From Setaria digitata (taxonomy: Eukaryota > Nematoda > Chromadorea > Rhabditida > Setariidae), in NCBI GenBank assembly GCA_003640385.1, contig RCAB01000037.1:186001-250000 (forward strand): a DNA stretch of 64,000 nt, written 5' to 3'. Below the pieces are notes generated by a model, which saw only the letters and a list, made by a program, of their open reading frames with translations, did not search any database and was not told the DNA's origin. Positions 13,301 through 26,012 of this stretch are shown piece by piece. Position numbers and translations under genes: made by a program. The first letter of the stretch is position 1. Each line of letters starts with the position of its first letter.

Positions 13301-16063
13301 TACCAAAGCCTCTTTCCGTTCTCCAATCTGCTAGCAAAAGATTATATACAAAATATATATTATCACTTTTGATATTTTTATCCGAGCAAATTCAGCTCTT
13401 TAAGCAAACTGAGTAGCAGAGACAATTCGCAGTTTCTGGATGTCTCCTCACATGACTGAACCCGGCAATCGGGTAAAATATTAATGTTTGAAAGCCTTGG
13501 TGAAGAAATGTTTGGTCAGTCGTTTTCAGAATAGTATTCAGATATTAATTGTTTAGATTCAATTCCGGTGCTGGGTATGATTTCTAGAGAGAATTATTGC
13601 TGAAAACTTACTATGAAACCAAGAGCTGCTTTACACGGTAAAGAGTGTGTACAAAGATTTGCCATTTATCTTTTATATAATGAAAATAAAAGGGATAGAA
13701 GTTGCTTATTCTAGAGAGTTCATGCTTGGGGAGTATAACCTTCCGAAGCATTCAGGAAAGAGCCATTCCACCAACGGAAAATTATTCAGAGTTGAAAATC
13801 CAAAAGATGAAAACTGCAAAATTTACTGATTTTTTGGGCTTAGCACATATCAAGTCACATAATTATGATAATTTACAGCTGAGAAAAAGAAAAGTCATTC
13901 AAATCCAAACTTCTCTAGTCAAACCTCGAACTGATTCATCTATCTCTACAAATAAAGTTCAGTTTTTTCTGAACTATGAATCAAAATGAAAGGCTCCTGA
14001 AAATTAGGGAAAGACAGTCTTTCTGTGAGAATAATTGCAAAAAGAAATAAATTATGATGAATAAATAAATTTAGTAAATTATATTTGTAATTTGAACTGA
14101 ACCTTTTCAATTATTCTATTTTTTTCTAATGATTCTCCGCTCATAAACGAAAATGTTTTTAACTATATGATAATAATAGAAATAAGTCTGAGTAGTTTCC
14201 AGAATTTCCAAATATTAGAGAGCGGCTGTTTCTAATTGTCTGCAGCGTCGTGACTGGTCCTGATTTTCTAAGATTAGGAATTTTTAGCAGTAAATGAAGG
14301 GGCTAATGACTGAATCAATACTCTGAAGGCTACTTTTGAATTAGCCGATTGCTAATGTTAAATTAATTAGTCCTGTGCACTGGATTTAATAAATTAATGC
14401 ATTGATGGATATTAATGTGACCGACGAAATTGGGAGTTGAAATGAAGAGCTACGCTACCTGATTGTGCAGCCAAAGTAAAGGTAGATACTTCCAGAGTTT
14501 CAATATTTTGTCTTGAATGCAATTGCATATGAGTTTTTTATCTCTTAGTGAAGACTGTTAACTAAATCGTTTTGATAACTTCTGAAAATAGTCACCCTAC
14601 TACGAAATGTCATATAAATGCTAATCTACGTTTCAGAATAACTAGTAATTTATTCAAGATCCAAATGGATTATTCAGTATGATTTCAGGCTTGATAATGA
14701 CTAGAAGTATGTCCGAATTACTAAAAAGCATTTCAGAACAGATGCTTGTCAGACTTTTGCAGTTGTTAAGTACAGATGACAAAAATAAGTCATCGTTTTC
14801 TTCTGATTTTAAAGAGTGTTCTGTCAAAATATTTATTACAATGGCGACTTCAAAATGAAAATCCGACAAGCAATTCGAGAGTCTTTAATTTAAAGCTTTG
14901 GTTTGAAACATGTTACTATTCTCTCTTTCTGACGACTGAACGATGAATCTTTAGACAAAAATGATAGGACCAATAGTTTGTTTGTGAAAAATGAGAAAAT
15001 TTATAAATGAGCTTCCAAAAGAAATGAAAAAAGAAGGTGCCTTCTTTTGTTTCAGCAGCAAGTCATCTGAGTCTCTTTCATTTTCTTTCTTTTTTTTTTA
15101 ACTATCAGTAAAATAAGATAATTCTAATAAAAGTTTATATCAAACACAGAAGAAAATTGGCTTTTGAATTCACTGTCGCCATTTGTTTTTACTGCGGAAA
15201 AATGTTATCAATCGAAATATTAACAGTTTTTATACGTAAAAAGGAAGCTTAGTAGTCACATCAATTAGTGTTTTTAACAGCTATTCAACTAATTTGAACG
15301 ATATAATTTTGGACATTAAAGCTACCTGAATATGTGTCGGTGCAAAATACTGTAACCACTTTAAAACTAGAAAAATCAAGCTAACTAGTAAATCGATCTC
15401 ATGGTTAAGGAACTGAGAGTTGTGCTGGATTTTTGTGTAGTTAATCGGTAGGATTTATGAAGATTTAGACCCGCTCATTAAATTTAAATGTGCTTCATTA
15501 ATGAATTTAAAAAAGCTGTGTAAGAGCGTTTGCTTTTATGATGAATAACTGTTCAGTCTTCTACAGAGAACATCGCTGTGAAATTCTGAATTTTTTCACT
15601 TTTTTTTTTAAATCGTTCAGTGCAACAAAACTCTCTGAATGAAAATGCATTTTGTGTTTTCAGTTTGTGTTTGTTAACGCATAAAGTTGTTTGTTTGTTA
15701 GAATTAGTTAGAAACTTTACTCAATTTATTTAATCGTCTTGCTACCGTTTATTTAAATCACATTTATTTATTGCTCACCAAAGTCGGCACTTTATAAGGA
15801 GTGACTTATTCTCACGTATCAAATAGCAATTATAATTTAAAAAAAAAAAAAAAGAAAAATTTTTATGAGACGCTATTAAATTCCGGATTGCTTTTTAATA
15901 AAGTAAAATGATAAAAATTATTGTCTTTTGTAGATGATTAGGACGAGATAGGAATCATTTCAAACATGTGGTTGTAATAAGCAATCATTTTAATTATTCA
16001 ACAAACACACCTCCACTTTTCCCCTTTTTCTGTCGATTGGATAGCTATAGCCAAAGAAAAACA

Positions 16064-19000
16064 ATGCCTCGAACAGCTGACCACATTGCAAGCCACTTGA
16101 ACTTGTTTACGGATCGCCACGATTTTTCCGGAAGCCGTCTGTATCTCTATCAACCCAGGTTTATTTCCTAGTATTGACCTGTGAGCATAGATTTCCGAAT
16201 TGTTTTATGAAATATTTAAGAACTAATTTTTTTTTATTGATTAAATTTTTTTTAAATTCCTAAACGCTACAAGAATATCGCTAAAACGATTTGTTGGCAA
16301 GGAAGAAAATCTGGTCGGTCGGAGATTAAAATAAAACTAAGGAGAATAAATGCATATATTATTTTAGAAAGCAAAGAAATTCAAATGCGAGTGAAAATTT
16401 TGATAGTCTGCAGAAATCAGGAACTATTCTATCAGTTATCTCAACGGAAGATGTTCGTGGTGATGAGCCTGTGCTGCTTACTATTATTGAAAATGCTAAC
16501 ATGGATGGAGTGAAACATTTACAAACCGATGATCCTTTTTCAAAGTTTGTTTCATTTATTTGTTATTTTCTTATAATATGAACTAGAAAATGAGAAGTAA
16601 TTCTGTTTTGGAGGTAGCATGGTACTTTGAAGTTACTCTAAAATCAACTAGGCACTAAATTGATCCTTTCAAGATTTGAACTTGAACAAAGCCTTTTAAC
16701 CAGCAACAGATTACTTTTACATGCAATTGATTTGCAGATATTTCTGGGCAGCAATAATAGTAATATTTGTATTACTAGCATGCTTTCAAAGTTTTAAACA
16801 AATCAACATGTATTTTACCACACCTGTGGCAACAAATATTGAAGCCGCTTATCCGAACCAAATACCATTTCCTGTTGTTGCTATTTGCAACAATAATCAA
16901 TTCAGGTAAGAAAAATTAATTGTTGCTTTAATTTATCATAATCATTTGTTTGCCAAGAATTGAGAAAATTTTGGTTTTATTTTTTTTACGATGCTGAATC
17001 AAGAACTAATTAACTTATTTAAAAAAAAAAAAACAGAAGCAAAAGATATGAAAATGAGGAGAAAGAACTGGGACTTTTCAGGTTAACTTATTTGACGGGT
17101 CCTGCAATCCAAAATCGCAAGCCAAAAGAACCTAGAAGTAATGGAACTTTAGCCAGTGAAGTGAACTTGACAGTTTTTGATAAAGTGCTGGAAAATGCGT
17201 GGGATATGGATGCTGTGAAATTTCTTAGAAATGCAGCTCATTGGAAGTCTAGGATGATATTAAGGTAAAGTAAGTATTTGCTGAACAGTGATGACTAGGC
17301 AGAATTTTTTACCAGATTGTAATTTCGTTAAAAATTATTAATAGATATTAAAATTACGCTTCGTGGAAATCTCTTAAAATGATTGTAAGACCAAGCATTG
17401 TTAGATATTTATTTAGAAATAGCTTCTACTTTTATAAGTCTTAGAGAGGTCTTTTATCTTATTTCTGAAAATGCTGCGATATCAGCTGTACTTGGCCGAA
17501 TGGTACCAGTTGTCGATTATCAAATTTCAAAGCAGTTTGGACACTTACTGGCCTCTGCTGGGCCATAAATACGGATCCAAATAATCCGCATTATATATCT
17601 TCAAGTGGTAAGACTTTTTCAAGATGAAGTTTCAAGTTGAAAAGTACTTCGTCTATAAAATAATTTCATAGTTTAATTCCATTTTTTTCCAATCAACTCT
17701 CTTATGTCCACAGTACACGTTGAACACAAAAATGTTGAATTTAATTCAGTTCATGAAATCATTATTCTCAAAACTAGTAAATTTGGTAGAATAAAATTTT
17801 GATGAGGTTTTCACTTTAAATTCCAGGCTCTGACAATGGCCTCAGGTTGCTACTAAACATCGAACGATATGAGCGAGTTGAAAGCTGTACTCCATATTTT
17901 CGAACTATGAGTCTTCCAGGTTTAAAAATCTTAATTTACAATCAAACGGACACCCCGGAATCGTCGCTTGATGGCGTCAATGTTCCTCCTGGATATACGA
18001 TGGAGATTCCATTCAAGATGCAAAAGGCATCATTCATTTCCTTGAATATTTGTTAAAGGGAATAAAATGACTATAAAAAGTTGATTCTAATTAGTAGAAA
18101 TTTAAATCGATAAAAATTAAGCTATACTTCTTAGAGGCATAAATATGCGGGTGCCGGCTGTGTTGAAGAAAGCGAGGAGCATCAGACGATGAAGTTGGCA
18201 GTGGATGATCCTGAAAATATCCATACATGCACTATTCGAAAATATTTAAATGAAATTGAACAGAAATGTAAATGTTCCATGAGACGAGCGTATAATCCAA
18301 ATCCTGGAGGTAATCAGAACTAAATCAACGTTTCCTAATTCATTTGAGCATTTCGATCTCAACACTCAGTATCCTTCAACAACTACCGATTAAAAAGGAA
18401 AGCAAGTATTCTAAGCGAAAGTTATGATAATTTGATAATTTTGATAAGTCTCAGGAAAGTGAATATTTTATCTTAAATGTTATCAGTCTTCATGCTGTAA
18501 AGAATTGGATTTTAGCTTACACTTTCTGCAATGTGGATCAATATTTCACCTGTGCATTACCTACTCTACAATTTGGTAAAAAAAAGAGTTTTAATCGATT
18601 TGGATGTCTTTCGCCATGTGATCAGATTGATTATACCGCTTGGCAAGATATGACACTGCTGCCAAACAGTATATTTCCTTCGCTGATCGACACTGCAGAA
18701 GAAGAAGATGTGGAGGATGTTGCTGATGACTATGACGATGTCGAAAATGATGTAAGCGCATATTCTAAACAGAATTAGATTTCAAAATTTCCAAAATTTC
18801 ATTCCGTTAGAAATCGCTTGCAGAATTTAAATTAAAATTTCTAGCCATTATTACTGAAATTTGTTGAAAACAATATGTACAACTCTCTGAAATAATGTGT
18901 TTGTATTTAAACAAATAGTAATAATTGCTTGCATGGAAAAGAAAAATTGAAATGAGGAATGAAAAGTTCATGATGAAGTCAGGAAGAGTTTTTGGGCAAA

Positions 19001-22000
19001 CGATAATAGAATGCTTATTAACAGTAGATTTATTGCTTTACTCGAGCAGAAAGCTTCAATGGAAAATCATTACACTAAAGCTTTTTCTTTTCAAAGTTCT
19101 AAATTTTAAGGCTAACGTCGAACTTCAACGCGATGAACATTTTCAGTGCGAAGAGAACCAACTACTGAGTAATCAGCAGGTAACAGTGTTATGATGACTT
19201 CACAGAGTTATATTCAGCTAATTTTTTTACTGGCCAAAATGAAAGTTCTTCTGAGGTTCGACAAATCAAGCGTGCAGCACAACGTGCTTATGAAAAGCAA
19301 TCCCGATATCAAGAGGATATAAGATTAAGAACGAAGCGAATGATATTGAAGTTCCGAGAAGCAACACAAAAGTACGTCTGCTTCATTCATTAACTTAAAT
19401 TAATTACTGGACAGAAATTAACTTTAAGTTTTGATATAAATAATATCTTTTGTCCAGTATTTGCCAGAATTTCATTTTGAACAGTGACAAATAAAAGAGA
19501 AGTAATGCGAACATTGCTTCTTAATCCTTACTAAAATCGTATCTGACGGATGCATTCTTCATCAAAAAGTTTCAAGCTTATGGAATCTTAAAAGATTGTT
19601 TGAGTTGATAAGAACTGGAGTTGAAAGAGTTCCGCTTAATTCATTGGAAAGTTGATAGAAAGCAAAATAATTTAGAAATGAAATAACTTTGCAGACTGAT
19701 CGACAATGGTTGGGGATGGACAGATGAGACGTATCGAAATGCTTTTGAACGATTGAACAGATCGATTATTTGTTTTAGTGCGGTACCTGAAAAGCATGCT
19801 AAAATGTTTGCTGCCATCGAAAATCCACCTTCATCAGCTGAAGAAGCACGAATTGCTGTCATATATCGAGTACGATTGTTACTAATATATTTCGGTGATA
19901 AATCTCGAGAGCAACTTACAGTCCTCCAAATCGGAAATCTCGATACATTTCTCTTCGTATAGTTTTAACAATTTGCTTCTGTATATGCACGTATATCATG
20001 CCTAGGAATTTATTTAAAATGCGGGAAAACTATGACTACTGATATGCTCCTTATTTACTTGAAGTTACTCGAGCCAAAAGATGACATTAGCAGCGCCAAG
20101 CGATTCAACACTGTTGTTCAGCTCCGTGAAGCTTTTGGTGATCGTTTTGATGAGGTAGTAAAGGAGATGCAAAAATTTATAAGTACAGTTACCAAACTAT
20201 ACAAAATATATAACCCATCATTCTACAAATCAACGTTGGGAGTCGATTTAAGACGAATGGATACTACCTTATCACTAGCACAGCAGGTATGACTGTTCTG
20301 ATTGATGGAGAATGTTGTAAGAAGAGCGTTTAATCTGAAATAGTTAAGACTCATTTAATTCGTTTCATAAGAGTCTAGAATGCTTAGCTTTTTTGTACAA
20401 CTTGGATTGGGAAGTTTAGACAGTATGTTCAGAATATTTCGATTGCAGTATGAAGCAGGCAGGTTACAACGACGTGCGTGGGCAGAAAAAATGCAATCTC
20501 GAAATATGCGTCACTTTTTCGAACAGGATTTCTTCGAAGTATTGTTTTGTTTTCATTAGAATAGCCAACATTTTGAATTTGCCACTTTTCCGGATGCTAT
20601 TAGCAATCATATTTCAAAGGTACGTTATTTACCTGTTGTTCCCATAGGATTGGTACAATCCAATGCTGCGAGATTTGGATGAAAATTTGGTGCGTAATAT
20701 TGCTGATATGAGTGATGACGATTTACCAAACTTGTTAGCTGCTGTTGATAATGGCAGAGGCCTACAGGTGCTTGTACTTTCTTACTTTATCCCATTAATA
20801 CTTTCAAGTTTGATTTGATATGTTAGAATTTACTGAAACGAAATATTGCGCGCTGATTTTTTGGATTTTCAAAATTTTAGAATTCTACGGCTTACAAAGA
20901 TTTTAAGGAATGTTCCAGATGGGTTCGATGCTGTATTTTGGTGATACGGCGACAAAACATAAGGAACAATTCAGCGCGTTTATTCGTGACATTGTCGATT
21001 GTACATTTGGCGATGTGAGAAATGAAAGCATCCTTCTGCTGAATTCATTCAAGAAGATGATGCATGACTTTCAGGTACTTGCACCTATGCAGGAGTGATT
21101 ACGGAAATGTGATTGAATTTTGTGTGCTTGCTGCAATTTTGATTAACAGTATTATTACATTTAGATGAAGTGAATAGTCTGGAAGATATCTATCCTTCGA
21201 TAATCGAAAAATGAAAAAAATGCTTGCAGAAAAATTTTCCAAATTTGCCGTGTTCATGCAGAAAAGCAACTAATTAGCATATCTGAAAGAGAGTCTTAAA
21301 ATTGTGCATGAAATTGTTAATCTTTTCAGTCAGCATATTCGAATTTATATCAAAAAGAATTGCCTGCTTATTTGGCCAATTTCGATTTTGGATCAGCATT
21401 TGTTGAGTGAGATTTTTGACCTTTGTTGCTCATTTCACTCCGGTCAAGAAAAATCTTTGGATAATACCGCCAAAGATCAGTTGTATCAGCCGAAACTCTG
21501 TTTCATCTTCCATTTATTAATTCTAACCATTCTTCAATCTCCATTTCTAAATCTTTGGATTCAGAAGGTTATTTCAGACAAAATTTCGCAATGGTGAATG
21601 TTTTCTTGCATCGGATGAACATTGAAACATGGCGGCAAGAGAGCACATATAGTATCTGGAGCTTAGCATGTTGGTTATCACTTGTTTTACAAAAGACTTG
21701 GATGGGATTACTTCCCTTCTCTTCGAATTTTCAATGGCCAGAGATTATAAATTATTTTTAAATTGAAGGTGATGTTGGTGGCGCACTTGGTCTATTCCTA
21801 GGCGCAAGCTTACTAACAGTTATTGAACTCATTTATTCATGTTGCCAGTACGGTTTGTGCAATCCGTTTTGTTGTTGGCCATTAAGCGTTTGGTAATAAT
21901 TTCTTCTTTTTCTTGTAAACGATAAGAAAAATATGCCGCCAAATTTTTGTCATGCATTTATTTCTAGATGTAATTAGTTCATTTATTATTCTAAGGATAG

Positions 22001-22552
22001 TAGTCTCCATGAAGTCAGAAGATGTATTTTTGCTAGAAGAGTTTAGGTGGCGACAAATAGTTTCACTTCAGGAAGAACACGAAAACACACCCAACAGACA
22101 AATCAGATAAATGGAAGCTGGAAAAATCGGAAGAAAAAATGAAACTAGTTGGTGTCACTGTAAAAGGATCGCAAAGTTCTCATTCAAGTCTGCTATCACC
22201 AAAAAGTCCATCACCCACTGGACAACTAGACAAAATCCTCGAAGAGTTCGGTGATCGAAATCAGCTGGCAAAAGCCTTAAATTTTTGTACAGATATGTCT
22301 GGGAATGAATTTTCGAACAAGCTAACTTCCAGTTCTTCATCGTCCATCAGTTTCATTAACAAAAGCAACATTTTGGCGAATGATTTTCCACTTGAATCCA
22401 CAGATTCAGTGAAACAACCAGATTCTGCTGGATCTTCTGGAACACTCAGAAAACTTCCTGCTGAATTGTCCTTTGAATCAGTTTCATCGGAATTTTCTGA
22501 TGAGATGACAACATTATTTCAGCCAAAAAATGAACGACAAACGTCCGTTTGA
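16064..22552 (+). CDS. Degenerin/ENaC sodium channel with large helical insert
   Basis: Amiloride-type cation channel subunit of the plasma membrane. Nineteen exons: 16064-16158, 16368-16544, 16738-16905, 17037-17264, 17486-17607, 17827-18026, 18135-18309, 18516-18751, 19111-19179, 19256-19371, 19695-19894, 20006-20286, 20449-20538, 20648-20767, 20919-21074, 21330-21406, 21578-21669, 21769-21892, 22072-22552. They join in phase to 1068 aa. TM1 lies at about residues 92-112, followed by PFPVVAICNNNQFR. Cys-rich blocks include LTGLCWAINTDPNN, YAGAGC and CLSPCDQIDY. The pre-TM2 segment and TM2 (CDVGGALGLFLGASLL, about residues 868-890) are canonical, and a Ser-rich cytoplasmic tail follows. About 370 residues (468-836), mostly helical and charged, sit between the last Cys block and the pre-TM2 segment, where MEC-4-type channels have roughly 60. 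The junction after 18026 needs a GC donor. The start ATG is the first in an exon open further upstream. The subfamily is not assigned. Confidence 0.9.
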
Positions 22553-23044
22553 ATTTGAACCAGAAACTTAAGGTAATTATTTTAAGGTTTTCAATCTTAA
22601 ATTTCGATTAATCTTTGTCACCATGCATTAATATGTATACAAAAACGATTTCTGCGATCAACTGCTCAATGTATTTCTTTGAAAGCTAATTTCAAAAAAA
22701 AGACTGTTCTTCTTACACTTCCTGATCAGAGCAAGAGTTGTCGAGAAGGCTCTGAATAAGTTGTTTGCTTATTTTGTTGTTAATTACAGAATGTTTAAAT
22801 GTATCAATAAAGAGATTGTTTGTTTAGGTCTTGCTTCTTCTCTTCATCTCACATCACCGGCCCTTTTCACCGGAGTTCATTCTGATTAAGGTGTCACCAA
22901 AAAAATCATGCTGCACTAATGAGTTCCGCTGCATTAACTTACGAAACATCGAGTGAAAATGACTTTATTGGTTAGTTAATAAATGGATAAATTTAAGTTC
23001 AATTCGTCGAAAATACGGCTCGTTTGTATGCACCGATTTATTAT
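22553..23044. other. Convergent 3' intergenic region
   Basis: The region lies between the stop codons of two convergent genes. An AATAAA at about 22807 is a plausible poly(A) signal for the DEG/ENaC gene. Nothing else is recognisable. Confidence 0.5.
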
Positions 23045-25353
23045 TTAGTTTTCGTAATAAATATTAAACTTTTTCCGTCTGCGGAATGGATCTTCAGTAT
23101 TGTATAAAAATGAACGATCAAAACCGACAGTATCATCATCGATTAAACAATAATCAATGGCAAGTCGATCATTCATATTCGATTCTTCAGGCGGTACTGC
23201 AGTAACTCCAATTTTAATCTGTAAAACGATCATTAGACAGCAGAAGTTTGCGAAGTTATCTTGTTAATCAGTCCCGCATGATTTCTTACTCTTAGCGTTA
23301 GTTCGATTGTTCTGAGTGATAGAATGTAAAGAAAAGTCTTTGATATTATCCTTACAAATATATCCCATCCCCATTAATGCATTTCAAACGTACGTGTACA
23401 GTAGCATCTTTTCCCAGAGTACCACAGGTAGGCTGTGCAATCATACGCTTAATTGCGTTAGTCTTCAGAGCCCACATTATTGGACGACTGTGTTTGTTTT
23501 TTACATAGATTGTCACCATCTCCGAAAAGGGATATTTGAATACTATCTGAAGAAAGAACAAGTTTCAAATTTTCGGCATTTCCAAAACGGAGAAAACAAC
23601 GAAGTTCCCTGACAAAGCAAATAGCATCTACATATTCATCTGGGTTAGTAATCAGAGCCTCTTCTTCTTCTTGCACCACTACCGATGTCGAATATTCGCT
23701 GGAACGTAGTGAGCCATCTACCTGAATGTATTATAACACAAGATTAGTATTTATAAATTTGCTGGGTCCAAAACAAAATTAAATGAAATTTCAAAATTCC
23801 CTGCAAATTAAGAAACAAGCCTCATCGTTTGTTTTCTGGCAGTCACCAGCAGGAATCGTTTTTACCACATCGTTTTCTGATCTGACATTTTCTTCTTCAG
23901 AATCTGATAGCACTGACGAATCACCCAGTGGAGTTTGTCGATGTTTCTGTGTTCCGAATTTGTACTGTTCCTGTATCAAGATGGAAATGAGATGATTTGA
24001 AGAAAATGTTCTATGTCTCTTCATCAAATACTATCCGGAAAATTGACAGAAATTTCGCAGATTAGAAATATTGAAGCTCCTTTCTTTATTATTTTGGCGA
24101 ACATTAAACAATTATTCGTTAAAATAACTCACTTCAGTAGAAGCGACCGTTTTCAGGGATCCGTCATGAGTGTAAGAAGTATCCAAATAGGCGGTTATCT
24201 CTGGACTATGGATCATCGAGAATGCAGTTTGCAGATTATCACGATTTAGCAGTGGGTGAATCCGAAGGGGACTCTGCAAAACTGATAGGAAATTCGAAAA
24301 ATGTGACTGTTTTTCAATAGAACCTGAGAAAATGCATTAAAAGCCAAATGGTTTTCTGGTTCATAAAGTATACGGTGTTCAGATAAATTCACATGCCTTA
24401 GTGGAAAACTGCGTAGAATCGGTGATTGTCAGCGCGGTGTTGAGAGTGTTTTGGGATCGATAAGGCGTAATTGGAAAGCCGAAAGATGTTCTCGAACTCA
24501 ACATCGAGCTAGCCATTGTGCTGTGGTGTTGTCGCTGCTCGATAAGATTTTTGGCGACATCATGTTGATAGACGACGTTGAAAAATAGAACAACGAGGAG
24601 AATGAATTTACCGAAGAAGTATCCAAATGCATCCACAAATACGCCATCGAATGCAATCAGAATTCCATGGATTGACCAATAGAAAAGCGTTGCCTTCTGA
24701 AGCAACAAATAATTCATTTTCAGGATGCTAATTAGGCTCTATTAAATTACTGATTAAATGACTTTTCGTCCTTCGCTATTTTTTTTTTAAATAATTGTTG
24801 GTTGCACAAATGGAATACATTTCTCTGTTTGCTAAGCTCGAAAACTGAGTAGATTATCAAATGTGATGTGCAGAAGCCAACTGCCAGTGGCTGAGTTCAC
24901 TGACACTTATTGGTCTTTGTATTGTATGGTTACCTCAAGATGTGGTAAACTTCCGCATCTTCTGTTGCTTTTTTGGACTTACGTAAGCGAAGACTCGAGT
25001 AGCGCGGTCAGAAAGTTGCCGGTAGGTGAAAATAGCTGCTGGGACGGTGGTGCATATATTGCAAACTGTTTGAGCATGTTCTCCATTAATGAGATATGCG
25101 GAAATAAGCACGGAGCTGATGATAAAAAACTGACGCCAATTCGTCCTCTTATCTCTATTATCAGTTTCAAGCTCCTTCTTCACATATTGTTCTGAATACC
25201 TCTGAGCTGTAGTTTCATATTTATGTCAATTAAGGTTCTGAAGCAATGCGTTCATTTGTTCTTGCTTGAAAGAGGTAGTTGAAAACCACCTGAACTTCCT
25301 TGATTCTTTAATTGCTCCCTACCACGATATCTGCAATCTTCCACTACCGTCAT
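23045..25353 (-). CDS. REEP/TB2-DP1-like membrane protein with C-terminal MSP domain
   Basis: Probable ER membrane protein with a cytosolic MSP (VAP-type) domain. Exons 25353-25290, 25191-24983, 24696-24397, 24273-24133, 23970-23866, 23721-23632, 23546-23394 and 23218-23045 join in phase to 411 aa. Residues about 40-140 contain hydrophobic segments with a layout like REEP5/Yop1: a membrane pair, a short polar loop, then KATLFYWSIHG and FGYFFGKFILLVVLFF. This match is divergent and less certain than the MSP call. Residues 190-300 are acidic and Ser-rich. The MSP domain starts at NPDEY-IVFKYPFSE and shows the usual strands (VTIYVKNKHSRPIMWALKTN, QPTCGTLGKDATVHV). MSP/VAP domains bind FFAT-type peptides. 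Exon 3 ends on a GC donor, because the nearby GT gives an immediate stop. The domain order, membrane part first and MSP last, is the reverse of VAP and MOSPD1/3. Two separate genes are possible but would need unseen starts and stops. Confidence 0.75.
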
Positions 25354-26012
25354 CTTAGTTGACGAATGACCGCTTAATAATGACTTGAAACTATGACTGC
25401 AAACATTTCAATATCGCCTTTTATATCATCTTCCAATTAATGCATATTAACTAATTTAGTTAAGTTGAAATGTTACTTTGCAAAAAAGAAGCAGTTTATA
25501 GCTCTCAGGGAGCTGAAAATGCGATGAATTCGCGAACTATTACGTTTTTTTTTTTTTGAAATATTTGACAAAATTTGAAATCTGCCTGACGAGTGGCATT
25601 AATTGTTACGTCTTAATGAAGAATTTTGCCATTGTTTAGACAGTTTTCAATTTCAGATTCGTATGCTCAGTGCTTAAATTTTAATTATTCATTTATCTTT
25701 ATTAAAGTTCTATGTATCACATTTCACATCTCTCTAATTTGTCTGTTACTAAAAATCCGAATAAATTTGAAAGTGTAAGAAAAGCACAATGAATATATGA
25801 CTGTACCATCCATATTATTGTAATGAAATTAACTAAAACATTGTCTGGAACTTCATTGATAAATTTTTAATTGTGATAAGTCAAAAGAGTTAAAAGTGAA
25901 CGGAAAACAAAGTGAAGAATAAGGTGCTGATGTACACAGAAAGGACGAGGTCACATTGGTATCACGAAGGGAGCAGGAGAATGTCAACAGGACTAAATTC
26001 ATAACTTCATGT
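25354..26012. other. Intergenic, nothing recognised
   Basis: The region lies between the start of the REEP-MSP gene and the stop of the diacylglycerol kinase gene, both on the minus strand. It is AT-rich, with a T9 run at about 25544. It should contain the REEP-MSP promoter, but no motif stands out. Confidence 0.5.

Larger units (their letters stand above)
4511..16063. other. 11.6-kb stretch without recognisable genes
   Basis: No ORF above about 95 codons, and none with recognisable sequence or a chain of phase-matched exons. It holds the repeat copy at 4822, a hairpin at 7392-7425, a GT microsatellite at about 9880-9902 and the duplicated block around the N at 10132. The overlapping ORFs at 13647-13989 look like chance. 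Long non-coding RNAs or enhancers cannot be excluded. Confidence 0.5.

Noticed and set aside
13647..13989. Overlapping 60- and 95-codon ORFs in the gene desert
   Set aside because: Two frames are open at once, with no splice chain and no protein-like features; they are most likely chance.
18027..18134. GT donor at 18052 for exon 6 of the channel gene
   Set aside because: It gives the wrong phase for the next exon and an immediate stop; the GC donor at 18027 restores both frame and family spacing.
24863..25195. 110-codon plus-strand ORF
   Set aside because: It is antisense to exon 2 of the REEP-MSP gene.
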